A program made the position numbers and the translations under genes. Of a stretch of DNA of 64,000 nucleotides, positions 34,673 through 45,880 are shown one piece after another (the stretch's first letter is position 1; every line of letters begins with the position of its first letter). Source of the DNA: Basidiobolus meristosporus CBS 931.73 (taxonomy: Eukaryota; Basidiobolomycota; Basidiobolomycetes; Basidiobolales; Basidiobolaceae); NCBI GenBank assembly GCA_002104905.1, contig MCFE01000499.1, positions 1 through 64,000 of the forward strand, written 5' to 3'. A model generated the notes under the pieces. The model ran no database searches. It was not told where the DNA came from and was given only the letters and a program-made list of their open reading frames with translations.

Positions 34673-36412
34673 ATTCGCCTCACTAGTGCATCCCTGGTGA
34701 TCTATATCGACAGAGATTATCGCATCGATCTACCTGATATTCTCTCACGGCATCTCCCGATTACTGTCGTTCATCTCAGGGATTCTGGGTAGCCAAGACC
34801 ATCAAACGGCCGATGGACCTCGATTCATCTTAAGCTCTACCCTGATGGCCGGCGAGTACAAAACAGCGTTGGCTTATTGATTAAGAAAGGTTGTAGGTAC
34901 TTGGTCGCATCGTGGCCCAACTGGTCAAGTGAAGTCACAGATGTTTAGTCCACCGGGACTCATTCATCTTCAATTTTCGCGTGGGACAAGATGCTCAGAC
35001 AAATCAAGGGCGCCTGAGTCACGGCAAGGCGTCCTATGCGAGCTTACAGGGTTTGGATCCTCCGAATCATCCATAGGCCCTATACCGCAGATCACACCTT
35101 AACGTTCGAGGATTGTATCAAGGGCATGGGGCCCCAACCTTGTCTAGCTAGCGAAGTTGTGATTTCCATGCTCCCACCTAAGGCTCACACCCCCTAATCC
35201 CAGTACACCGCTGACGACACTGCTCTAGAGTAATGATGAGCCATTCTCTCCCGGGGGAATGGTCAGGGTAGTTCGGCCCACTTGTGAGATCCCTCTTCGT
35301 TATATGATGGTGAAAGAGAATTCCGAGGTTGGTTGAACAAGCAAATGGCCATTCCCAATTGCTGGATATCATCAGCCTGGTCAAGTTGGTCCCAATCACC
35401 ACCTATCGGGATCCCGATTGGGGGTAATGTAAGTGACAAGCCATCACATGAGTGCGTGCTGTTAGATCCTTGTTTAGATTACATCGACTTCGCACTACCA
35501 TGATGTTGGAGTAATGATAGGGCAGGCTTCTTGCATATAACGTTGCGTCGAAGTCCAACAATCTCATACTGACTTGCACAGATAGTTCGGGCTTCCGAGG
35601 CGGACTTGCTTATCATTGTAGAGGGAAATCTGTACGACATAGTTTATTTTCCATCTACCAGGTATCCTCGCATTCTGGCCCTTGGCTTGGCAAATACCGG
35701 AGGCTCCTCTTGCTTCAAGGGGCCATTCCCCACCAAATGTACCAGAAACCTTGTTGACAGCGGTGCTAATTGTCTTTAATATTCTGGGTCTCATCAACCC
35801 GAGTGCCAATACTCCAGTTACGGTATTAAACAACATCGACTGTGCAACTCGTTCATTGAGGTTGCTGATTGTCTGACTTTGATGAAATCCATATCAACAA
35901 GTGCAATATTTGACTTGTTCCCAGTGACCATTTGTATTCTTGGGTGATGTTTTCCCCGATATGAACTGGGCACCTGTGCCATACTTATCCAGTTTATTAG
36001 ACTTGTTCTATGGAATACAACTACATTGTGCCAAATTGGTCTGGTATGGTATGTATGAATCTACTGATATTATAATAAGAATCTGGGCAATCTTTCCTAC
36101 TCTTCTGCCTTCTTTTATTTATGACTTCTCTGTATATCTTCTCTACTAAATGCTAAATCTTTTGACATAAATGAGCAGCAATAAAGCTTTGCGAGCAAAT
36201 CTACAGAACTCTGAGCCAAAACCTTCACTTGCTAATAGGTAAGAGTGGCTCTTATGACTGCAGAGTGACCTCAGGCATCTAGGTGGTCCATTGATGTCTG
36301 TACTAGTCAAATCCCTTAACTATTGCAAGAGCCTCTATGCCAAGAACTCTTGGAGAAATAGATACACCATGCTTGCAAAAAGAAAATGTGTAATAAATGC
36401 TATAAGCATGGG
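34673..36412. other. No supportable gene; boundary of the transposon compartment
   Basis: CpG-containing until about 35,900, then AT-rich. Short frames at 35564-35836 minus and 35940-36149 plus have no recognisable domain. Confidence 0.4.
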
Positions 36413-36463
36413 CTCACTGTTGTAAAGATTTGTAATTCCACCTAAATATTCACCTAGTTCAAG

Positions 36464-37362
36464 ATGTACAATCTAGGAAAACTCAGTTACTATTTAGGGA
36501 TAAAGTTCTCCACAGACAGAAGTACCCAGACTATAACCCTAAGCCAATTCAAGTATATTCAAGATATACAAAAGAAGTACCAAATGGAAGACTGTAAACT
36601 GGCAGCTACCTCCATGGAGACAAACCTCAACTTGGTCAAAACTCGACCAAATCAAGAGAGCTTGGTGCCATCTGAAAGCTCTGACTTTCCTTATCAATGT
36701 ATAGTCAGCAGTCTGATGTATATTACGCTCGGAACATGTCTAGATATCTCATATTCAGTGGGAGTTGTCAGCCAGCATAATCAGAACTATGGATCTGATC
36801 ATACTGCAGCAGTTAAGTGGATTTTTAGATACCTAAAAGGAACTGCTGATATCTGCTTAAGATACACCTATAAGGATTCAGAACAGGATCTTGTGGGTTA
36901 CTTGGATGCTGATTGCGGACAAAACTTAGAAGATAGAAGATCCACCACAGGATACACCTTCTTTACTGTAAAGGAGCAATTTCATGGAATTCAAGTCAGC
37001 AACCAACCATAGCACTCTCCACCACAGAGGCAGAGTATATGGCAGCCTGTGAGGCTACAAAAGAAGTAATGTGGCTAAGAAAGTTCTTACAGATTTAGGC
37101 CTATGTCAAAAAGCACCTATTAATTTATTTCAAGATAATCAAGCAAGTGTACAAATTAGGTAGAAATCCAACCTATTGTGCTAGAACTAAGCACATAGAT
37201 ATTAGACATCATTTCATATGTGAAGCTATAGAGAGTAACTTAGCTAGCTTAGTTTACTGTCCTACAGATGAAATGATTGCAGACATATTTACCAAACCAT
37301 TAGCTAGTGTCAAATTTAATTATCTTAGGTCAAAATTAGGACTAGTCAGTATGAGCATTTAG
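36464..37362 (+). pseudogene. Copia polyprotein fragment: RT thumb and RNase H
   Basis: Frame 36464-37012 gives NLGKLSYYLGIKF, SQFKYIQDIQKKYQMEDCK, YITLGTCLDISYSVGVVSQ, AVKWIFRYLKGTADICLRY and [19 protein letters not shown]. These are the copia RT C-terminus and RNase H start (usually GYSDADWA). A frameshift follows. 37147-37362 supplies the RNase H end KHIDIRHHFICEAIE, DEMIADIFTKPLA and KLGLVSMSI with its stop just before the purine tract. It is non-functional. Confidence 0.92.
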
Positions 37363-37373
37363 CTGAGTGGGAG

Positions 37374-37721
37374 TGTTGTAAAATTTGTGATTCCACCTAA
37401 GTACTCACCTAACATAGTCACTTATGTCATTATCTTCAAATCCTAGGGAATACTGACCAAATTCCTTGTTGGGACTTACTTGGAACATTTTCATCAAAAT
37501 ATCAGGTACCCAGAACATGCAAATTCTCAAAGTTGTTCAAACGGCCCCAAGCTTTGCACACATGCTCTTAGGACTTTCCTTAGCTTATTCTATGTGTTTG
37601 TAATGCCAAGACCATGTAAAAGTATATTACTACTTTTACATTCAATAAATCATTGAGTGAAAACCACTTTATCTACTTGTCCTCCCAAATCACTTCCAAT
37701 ATCTCCAAGACTCTTATAGCA
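37374..37721 (+). repeat. Copia family A 3' LTR
   Basis: 348 bp, TGTTGTAAAA...CTTATAGCA, preceded by the purine tract gctgagtgggag. This is the reference copy used here to recognise LTR-A elsewhere in the window. Confidence 0.92.
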
Positions 37722-37726
37722 CTCAC

Positions 37727-38174
37727 AAGATTTAGCATCTTAGGAAGTAAACATGGGCAAAGTAATGTAACCTTTGAGGAGTGAGCTGGTCCCTAAGGTG
37801 GATCCCATCCAGATTGAGCATTGGGATCCTATAAGTGATCATCATTAAATTAGCAAGCCGGAATTCTTATGCTTGGCAATGGACTTATGGCAGTATCTTC
37901 ATGGTGTCATGCAATCTGGACTGCCCAATATGATAAAAATGTGATGGTGTTCTAGCAACCTTATATTAAACCTCTAATGACTTCATTGCAGTGTTATAGA
38001 GATACCTTGCTAGCAAATGTTTCTGATTGCCTCATATGATGAAAACTTGACTAGGTTATGACTGCCTTCTGATAGACTCTTACAGGCTTTTACCTCAAAA
38101 AGAGCTGTAATAATTCCATTGAAAGGCCACCAAAGGACTAAATCCCCATGACAAAGAAGTGGTGACACCATTAG
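37727..38174. other. AT-rich intergenic spacer
   Basis: No gene was recognised. It continues seamlessly across the Gypsy insertion to 44099 (ccattag then gacccc), so it and 44094-45880 are one older region. Confidence 0.5.
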
Positions 38175-38703
38175 TGTCATGATCACATGACAACCATGAA
38201 CACCCATGCCAAGTTTCCGCTTCCTAGCTCAATTTCTAAGAGATTCCTTCTGGAACCTTCTACCACCTTCCAGAAAGTTCCTGACCATTCCAAACCATTG
38301 TTACACAATGGAACATTCCATGGAAGCATTCCATCATATTTTTCATAGTCCAGTACCATATATGGAAATACCAGGTCACATGACTTAGTCACATGATCAG
38401 GTGACCCAATCCATTTCCCCATCCTGTCTCAGTGCCGTGTCATCTATGTCATTATCCCCAGCACCATTGCTGTGCCTCACCCCACAACCCCATTAGTATT
38501 AGCTAATATCTCTTGGCATCAGTATAGCCAAAAAGTATATATAGTCCTATCCCCCCTTAAGTATTCCTCAGTCTGATAAACACAGGTCTTGAATAAACAG
38601 CCTTGCCTTGGAAATCCACCTTGCCTTGTTGATCCACACCTAAGTCCTTTCCTGGTCCTGCCTTGCCTAGCTCTACTCTCCTGCTTTGTGTCTATTCATA
38701 ACA
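38175..38703 (+). repeat. Chromovirus 5' LTR
   Basis: 529 bp. TATATATA at 38536-38543 is a probable TATA box, and AGTCTGATAAA at 38570-38580 is the likely 5' end of the transcript (see the primer-binding site). Confidence 0.95.
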
Positions 38704-38705
38704 GT

Positions 38706-38716
38706 TTTATCAGACT
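38706..38716 (+). promoter_or_regulatory. Self-primer-binding site of the chromovirus
   Basis: TTTATCAGACT, two bases after the 5' LTR, is an exact 11-base complement of AGTCTGATAAA at 38570-38580 inside the LTR, about 27-34 nt downstream of the TATA box. Tf1 and related chromoviruses prime reverse transcription by folding the first 11 nt of their own mRNA onto such a site. The match in length and position supports that mechanism, and no tRNA-like TGG start is present. Confidence 0.82.
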
Positions 38717-39080
38717 CCCCTGACTTACCTGTGGATCCCTGCCTTCTGCCCAAAGTTTGAAGAAAACTTGTAAAAGGAATACTCACTGTAAGTATCACCC
38801 ATCATCTTTCCCTAGTGTTGTCCTATAAAGGCAAAGATACTTTATCTTTGTAAAACTATTGGTCAAAGCTGCATTCACTTTATTACCCTGCTGGTGGAGT
38901 TTACAGTTGTTACAGTATTGGAAGCTTTAGTACAATATTCTATCAAAGGACGTTGAAACCCATACCTTTCTGAAGTGACGCTAACTTATCTAAGTTGGGG
39001 ATTGTGGCTCAATAGTTGTATTCTTGACATACTAGTGGCTTTACAAACTCACAACCTAGTTTAGTATATTCCAGTATTCC

Positions 39081-40043
39081 TTGCAAGTTCATCCACCTTC
39101 CTCTGCTGCCATTTCCAACCTAGAGCTGAACTTTGCCCAGCTCATGGCTGCCTTTACCCAACTGCAGCAAGACCATGCAGACCTCAGAAACACTCTTGCT
39201 CAGTTCCAGAACCAAAGTGTCCAGCAAACTAGCCATGTCCCAGTCTACCAAGAACCCAAGTATACTCCTGCTACCAAGTTCAATGGCTCTCAGAATGAAT
39301 TCCGTGGCTTCATCAACATGGTGAAGAACAATCTTGCACTCCAGCCCAACTGGTACCCCACTGACCAGGCCAAAGTTGGTTTCATCTCCAACCTGCTTAC
39401 TGGTACAGCTCTCAAGTGGTTCTCCCCATTAGTGGAGACCAACTCTCCCCTCCTCAGAGACTACCAAGCTTTTCTCACTGAAATGGAGCTAACATTTGGT
39501 AACCTTGACCAAGCCAGAACTGCTGCCAACAAGATCAAGACCCTCAAGCAAGGGAACAAACCAGCATCAGTCTATGCCTCAGAATTCCTACAACTCCCCA
39601 GTGACCTCAGCTCCTGGCGTCAAGCAGCCTTGATTAGCCAATTCCAAGATGGCCTCAATGATGATATTTGTGATCTGCTACTCACACTCCCAGATCCAGA
39701 TACATTGGCTGAAGCTATGCACCAAGCAATCCGGTGTGATAACAGACTATTCCAGAAGAAGCAAAAGAACCGTCAAAGACACATTCCTGTTGCAGTCCCA
39801 GCCCCTCCTGCTCCCCAAGTCACTCCAGAAGATCCTATGCAGATTGAGAGTGCCAAATAAAAGAAACTATCAAAGAGTGAGAAGTCTAGACATCAACAAG
39901 CCAACCTCTGTCTATACTGTGGCCAACCAGGTCACTTTGCCAAGTCCTGCCCCAACAAGAAGTCCAGCTTCAAGCTGATGCAGTCCTCCAGTAACCAACC
40001 TGATTCAGATCTGTCGGGAAGCTCCAATGTCCAGTTGCACTGA
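39081..40043 (+). pseudogene. gag: Chromovirus gag with one in-frame stop
   Basis: The capsid-like part runs to a TAA at 39858-39860. It has the retrotransposon Gag core (YTPATKFNGSQNEFRGFI, WYPTDQAKVGFISNLLTGTA, LKWFSPLVE, YASEFLQL, LISQFQDGLNDDI). The same frame continues past the TAA into the CCHC zinc knuckle [14 protein letters not shown] (39909-39950) and ends at TGA 40041-40043. The TAA therefore most likely interrupts a once continuous Gag; a CAA-to-TAA change is the simplest origin. The first in-frame ATG is at 39144; the upstream start may be lost. Confidence 0.88.
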
Positions 40044-40048
40044 CAGGC

Positions 40049-43000
40049 TTGCAACTGGACCCACCCATGAAAATCCAGCATATCCAAGAATCTTCCTTTG
40101 CCACAAAATCTATCCAGTCCTTGAGAATGCCTGTCAAAATCCAGATCCCTGACTCCATTACTGTCCCAGTCCTAGCCCTGATTGATTCTGGTGCTTCATC
40201 CTGTTTCATTGACCAAGCCTTTGTCCACAAGCACTCTATTCCTGTTACCTTAAAATCCTGTCCAGTCCAAGTAGAAGTTATTGATGGAAGATCACTCTCC
40301 TCTGGTGCCATTACCCATGAAACATGCTTACTTCAGCTGTCCAGTACTGCTCACCAAGAAAGTATTGCCTTCAACATCATCAACTCACCACACTATCCTA
40401 TTGTGCTTGGAAGCTCATGGCTGAGCTACCACAATCCAAGTATTGATTGGAAATCCAAGATCCTGTCATTCACCAGATCCCACCAAGTCAACTCCATGAA
40501 ATCTCCAGACCCTGAAAACTGTGAAAAGACTGTTGCCAACAGTTCAACAGCCCAAGATACCTTGCAAGCTGAAGGAGCCCCCTCAGCAAACATACCAGCC
40601 AAGTACCAAGAGTTTGCCCATGTCTTTGACAAGAAGAAAGCAGAACTCCTCCCTGACCATTGGCCTTATGACTGCCCTATTGACCTTGATGATGGAAAAG
40701 TCCCTCCATTTGGCCCAAAATATAACCTCTCCTAGCTGGAGATGAAAGAACTCCATGGTTATATTGAAGAAAACCTCCAGAAGGGTTTTATTCAGCACTC
40801 CAAATCACCTGCTGGAGCCCGAATCCTCTTTGTCAAGAAGAAGGATGGCACACTCAGAATGTGTGTGGACTACCATGCATTGAATAAGATCACAGTCAAG
40901 AACCGCTACCCCCTGCCCCTGATCAACACACTGTTGGATCAGCTATCTGCTGCCCAAGTCTTCACCAAGATTGACTTGAGAGGAGCTTACAAACTTGTCA
41001 GAATCAAGCCCAGTTATGAATGGAAAACTGCCTTTTGCACAAGATATGGTCACTTTGAGTGCAAAGTAATGCTATTTGGCCTCACCAATGCCCCTGCTGT
41101 GTTTCAACACCTCATGAATGACATATTCCGTGAATACCTTGACCAGTTTGTGGTAATGTACCTTGATAATATTCTCATATACTCCAAGAGCCAAGATGAA
41201 CATGATGAACATGTCAAGAAAGTATTGAGAAAACTAGACTCTGCTGGTCTCTATGCCAAGCTAGAGAAGTGTGAATTTGACCAGAGAGAAGTGGAATTTC
41301 TTGGTTACCTCATCAGCCCTGAGGGAACAAGAATGGACCCAAAGAAAGTTGACTCAGTTCAATCCTGGAAAACTCCAAGCTCAGTTAAGGAAGTACAATC
41401 CTTCCTGGGATTTGCCAACTTCTATTGCAGGTTCATAGCCAACTACTCCAAGATAGTCACCCCTCTGACAAAGCTTACCCAGAAGAACACATCTTTTGCC
41501 TGGAATGAGGAGCAATCCAGCTCATTCAACCAACTCAAGAAATCTTTCCTGAAGGCCCCCCTGCTTGCCCACCCTGACCTTGAGAAGCAATTCATAGTGG
41601 AGACTGATGCGTCTGATTTTGCCCTTGGTGCCATACTCTCCCAGTATGATGAGGACAATGTGTTGCACCCCATTGCATTCTACTCTTGGAAGTTTTCCCC
41701 TGCAGAGATCAACTATGATATCTATGATAAGGAGTTGCTTGCCATCATTGTAGCCTTTGAGCAACAGAGACACTACCTGGATGGTGCAAAACACAAAATC
41801 AAAGTCTTCTGTGACCATAAGAACCTTGAGTACTTTGCAACTTCCAAAGTACTAAACGGAAGACATGCCAGATGGTCACTCTTCCTGTCCAGCTTTGACT
41901 TTACTATCACCTATAGACCTGGTGCAAAGCAAGGAGAGCCTGATGCCCTGTCCAGAAAAAAGGAATATGCCCTGGAAGAGGGAGATGATGCCTGTTGGCA
42001 AATGGAACACCCACTGCTGAGCAAGAATCATTTTGAGATTCTTGCCACCCAGTCCTCAAGTCTTGTCATCCCTTCATTCCTAGTAAGGATATCAGAATCC
42101 CAAGCCTCTGATATGACTTCCAGCACCATCAAGAAATATCTTGAATCCCCAGTTGGGCCCCCTCCCAAGTTCCCAAACATCCAGAACCTGCATTTGGTAA
42201 ACAACCTCATCTACCACAAGCAGCAGCTTTATGTCCCAGACCTTGCCATCCAGCTAGACATCATTAAGTCTTGGCGTGATTCAATGGCTGCAGGCCACTT
42301 TGGTACTGCCAAAACCTTGAATGCTATCAAAAGAGATTTCTGGTGGCCTAGAATGATAACTCTTATCAAAGAGTACATTCTGACTTGTGATATTTGCAAC
42401 CGTGCAAAACCAGCCAGACACCAGCCCTATGGACTTCTTCAGCCCTTGCCTATCCCAGAACACCAATGGAGATCTATATCTATGAACTTCATTACTGACC
42501 TCCCTGAGTCATGTGGCTTCAATGCTTTACTTGTAGTGGCTGACTGGCTGACCAAGATGGCTCACTTTATCCCTTGCTGTAAGAACACTGATGCAAAAGA
42601 AACCGCTGCATTAGTCCTGAAGAATATTTTCCATCTTCATGGTATCCCCAGTAATATTGTTTCAGATAGAGGCCCACAGTTTGCATCCAAGTTTTGGAAA
42701 CACTTCATGCAATACCTTGGTGTTCAAGTCAAGCTCTCTACCGCCTTCCATCCACAGTCTGATGGCCAGACTGAAAGAATCAACCAGATTCTAGAGCAAT
42801 ACTTCCGGTGCTATATCAATTACCAGCAAGACAATTGGGTTGATCTACTCCCTGTTGCTGAGTTTGCCTACAACAACTCAAGCCATAGTGCAACTGGTTT
42901 TACACCATTCTATGCAAACTATGGATTCCACCCTCAGTTTGATATCCAGATTCCAACAAACCCAATGAGCCCACACGCAGCTGAACATGCCCAAGCAATC

Positions 43001-43564
43001 CAGGACATCCAGAATACCCTCAAGGAAGAACTATCCTTAGCTCAGGAAAGCTACAAGAAATTTGCCAATCTAAAATGGCATCCCAGCCCTGATCTTAATG
43101 AAGGAGATTCTGTATGGCTGCTCAGAAGAAATATCAGCACCAACCGCCCTTGTGACAAATTGGATTTCAAGAGACTTGGTCCTTTCAAGATCAGGAAGAA
43201 GCTTAGCCCTATAGTATATCAGCTACAGTTACCAGCAAGTATGGAAATCCATGATACTTTCCATGTGTCCCTCCTGGAGCCGTATTGTAGGAACACCTTG
43301 CCAAACCGGCAAGAAGCAAAGCCCCAAGCTATCCAGGCTAACCAACATCAAGAATTTGAAGTTAAACAGGTTCTAGACTCCAAGTTTATCCGGTCAAAGC
43401 TGTACTACTTAGTAGAATGGATTGGTTATGGACCAAGTGACCAAACATGGGAACCAGCTACCCATCTCACTAATTGTCAAGAACTAGTTACCCAGTTCCA
43501 CCAACAATATCCTGGAAAACCTGCCCCAAAGGGAAACAGAGCTTTGCCTGGAAGAGGAGAATAG
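40049..43564 (+). pseudogene. pol: Chromovirus pol: protease, RT, RNase H, integrase, chromodomain
   Basis: Pol lies in a different frame from gag (offset -1). The protease has LALIDSGASSCFID. An in-frame TAG at 40733-40735 falls where the family reads YNLSxxELxxL, so CAG-to-TAG is likely. From 40742 the frame is open for 940 codons: RT with CVDYHALNKI, DLRGAYKLVRIK, FGLTNAPAVFQ and YLDN (residues 140-143, where YLDD is required); RNase H from about 287 (ETDASDFALGAILSQ); integrase with C..C of the zinc finger (CDICNRAK), NFITDLP at 582 (first catalytic Asp replaced by Asn), VSDRGPQF and the DGQTERINQ Glu. A chromodomain lies at about 871-925 (VLDSKF..SKLYYLVEWIGY, then WEPATHL). Both active sites are damaged. 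Confidence 0.96.
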
Positions 43565-44093
43565 TGTCATGATCACATGACAACCATGAACACCCATGCC
43601 AAGTTTCAGCTTCCTAGCTCAATTTCTAAGAGATTCCTTCTGGAACCTTCTACCACCTTCCAGAAAGTTCCTGACCATTCCAAACCATTGTTACACAATG
43701 GAACATTCCATGGAAGCTTTCCATCATATTTTTCATAGTCCAGTACCATTTATGGAAATACCAGGTCACATGACTTAGTCACATGATCAGGTGACCCAAT
43801 CCATTTCCCCATCCTGTCTCAGTGCCGTGTCATCTATGTCATTATCCCCAGCACCATTGCTGTGCCTCACCCCACAACCCCATTAGTATTAGCTAATATC
43901 TCTTGGCATCAGTATAGCCAAAAAGTATATATAGTCCTATCCCCCCTTAAGTATTCCTCAGTCTGATAAACACAGGTCTTGAATAAACAGCCTTGCCTTG
44001 GAAATCCGCCTTGCCTTGTTGATCCACACCTAAGTCCTTTCCTGGTCCTGCCTTGCCTAGCTCTACTCTCCTGCCTTGTGTCTATTCATAACA
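43565..44093 (+). repeat. Chromovirus 3' LTR
   Basis: 529 bp, same length as the 5' LTR. Differences noticed include ccgctt/cagctt, gaagcattcc/gaagctttcc, catatatgg/catttatgg, aatccacc/aatccgcc and ctgctttg/ctgccttg. Confidence 0.95.
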
Positions 44094-45880
44094 ATTAGGA
44101 CCCCGTGCAAAAACTGTTGGACAAAAATAGCACACTCAATCTGTAAATAGACTTTGCAAAATTCTTACTCTGACCATTTCCAAGTTACTTCTCATTAAAC
44201 TCTTCCTTTCTACTCTTTCCATGACCAGACACTCAATTTTCTCCTACAATTGTTTACATTGACAAGCTATTGCCTCTTTTTGGTGGCAAATATTGTAGAT
44301 GCAGTTACAATGTGGTATATTGATATATATATTGATATGGCCCCAATTGACTATTAGACAAGCTTTTGGAAAGGACATTAGACTTGTTCCATTAGATAGT
44401 GCCATATGGTGCCAGCCAGTTTGAAGTGCAAGATTGATCTGGCATCCTAAGGCACTATCTTGCACTTTAACTTCTACAATCATACAAGTGGTAGGATGCA
44501 ATTACTTGTAGTTTTACTCAAACATAGCCAAATTGCTCACAGCAGTGCTTTTTTTGCTTTATTTACTCTGCATAATGCTCTAGACACATTTCCCTTGGCA
44601 TTTGTCTTCTTGCACAAGTACACTGCGCATTAATTGTTATCCTGACTATTTTACTAATTTTGATGTTTTCTCCTGTATATGAATTTCCTCTGTATTTTCC
44701 TGTTTATGTGCTGAATCACTTTAGATATCCAAATGTATACTCTACTCTCACTCTGATGTGGTCAAGTATCTCATTGTATAGCATCTGCTTGCTGCTAAGC
44801 ACACTATTCCTTGGCTTCCTATAAGCTGTGATACATCCTAATCTCTGACAATCTTCTCCTATATAAGCTAAGCATGGCAAATATTTCCCCCCTCTAGTGA
44901 ATTCTAGAAATTTCTCTACCCAGAGTGCTTTGTCATGCCCACTTCAATCAAATGGCCTACTAAATCAGATGATGTTACTCTCAATGTAAGACGGTGCTTG
45001 AGGCTTCAAGCAATATCTCTATGAAAAATAATTTTGTCCCATGGGTCACTCTAATCCAGATCAGCCATCAGAATCCCTCAATGAGTCCATGATAATGCCA
45101 GCAGCTAAGAATTGTTGACCCTCTACACAACTTGATGATGGGATAACAATAAAGACAGTGTTTGAGCAGTCTTTTGACAAGAGTTGATTGGCATACTAAC
45201 AGTCTTGATATGCTCTACTTATACTGTTGAAAAATAATTGCACCCCAAATTTCACAAAAAATTTGGTCAATATTGTTAATCACAGCAATGTATAAGTGGC
45301 TTTTGATTGGTTCCCTGCCAATTTGCTTACTTTCAGATCCCAGACACTCTATTGCTTCCTATATTTGTGTGCATTGGTTGGCTATTGCCTCTTTTTCATA
45401 CTTGTTACTTCCTGACTCAACCGTTTCTCTCACTTTTCATGCATCCAAGTTGATTTATTTCTGTTAAAACTTCAGCTGTACCTCAATGGCCAATTGTATT
45501 GATCTATACAAGTCCCTATACCCTACACTAAGATTAAGCCCAACCCTGCACTCATCAAGTAACTCTATTAAAATCTACCACTCAATAAGTATTTCTGCTG
45601 TAATGCTTGGGTTCCACAACTTTGGTGGGAGCCCAACAGCTTCATGCCACTGTTGATTTGCTTGTTCCCACACATCCTGGTCTTCAGCCAGCACTGCAAG
45701 GTCTAGCACCTCATCTGCCAGCCTTTGCAATAAATCTTTGCAATATTCCAGTGTGTTTTCTTGAGCACTGCTCTCAAAGAAGTGCTGCAACCTCTTGGTG
45801 TGCCTATTAATGTTCCAAATTCCACTGAAGGCACTGTGATAGTCTTTGGAGATCTTTACATTGTAGCCTCGTCTGTCAGT
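44094..45880. other. AT-rich region without a supportable gene
   Basis: CpG-poor. Two stretches resemble each other (around 44216-44285 and 45325-45400, sharing cagacactc, ctattgcctcttttt), suggesting an old duplicated repeat. Short frames such as 45575-45790 minus have no recognisable domain and may belong to the degenerate element to the right. Confidence 0.4.

Larger units (their letters stand above)
36418..37721 (+). mobile_element. Copia (family A) deletion derivative
   Basis: A 1304-bp insertion flanked by a perfect 5-bp duplication CTCAC (36413-36417 and 37722-37726). It consists of the first ~38 bp of a 5' LTR (tgttgtaaag...cacctag), fused directly to the C-terminal half of the copia polyprotein, then PPT and a complete 348-bp 3' LTR (37374-37721). 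All of gag, protease, integrase and the catalytic part of RT are deleted, yet the outer ends are original. The missing segment must have been lost after, or during, the integration that made the duplication. Confidence 0.92.
38175..44093 (+). mobile_element. Full-length Ty3/Gypsy chromovirus, self-priming type
   Basis: A 5919-bp element with two 529-bp LTRs differing at only a handful of positions (five noticed by eye). It ends TGTCATGATC...TTCATAACA and is flanked by a perfect 5-bp duplication ATTAG (38170-38174 and 44094-44098). Gag with a zinc knuckle, protease, RT, RNase H, integrase and a C-terminal chromodomain are in order. In-frame stops in gag and pol plus substitutions at two catalytic Asp positions make it non-autonomous today. 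Chromodomain elements target heterochromatin, which fits the nested-transposon setting. Confidence 0.97.

Noticed and set aside
39858-40735. Alternative genetic code with TAA/TAG read as Gln
   Set aside because: Host genes in the window end properly at TAA, TAG and TGA with conserved protein ends (for example TAG for the kinase, DM9 and cyclin genes), so stops are normal.
44099-45245. A Tc1/mariner-type DNA transposon suggested by gtgcaaaaactgttggac near 44110 and tgttgaaaaataattgcacccc near 45231
   Set aside because: The two ends pair only weakly, no TA duplication is clear, and no transposase motif was found between them.
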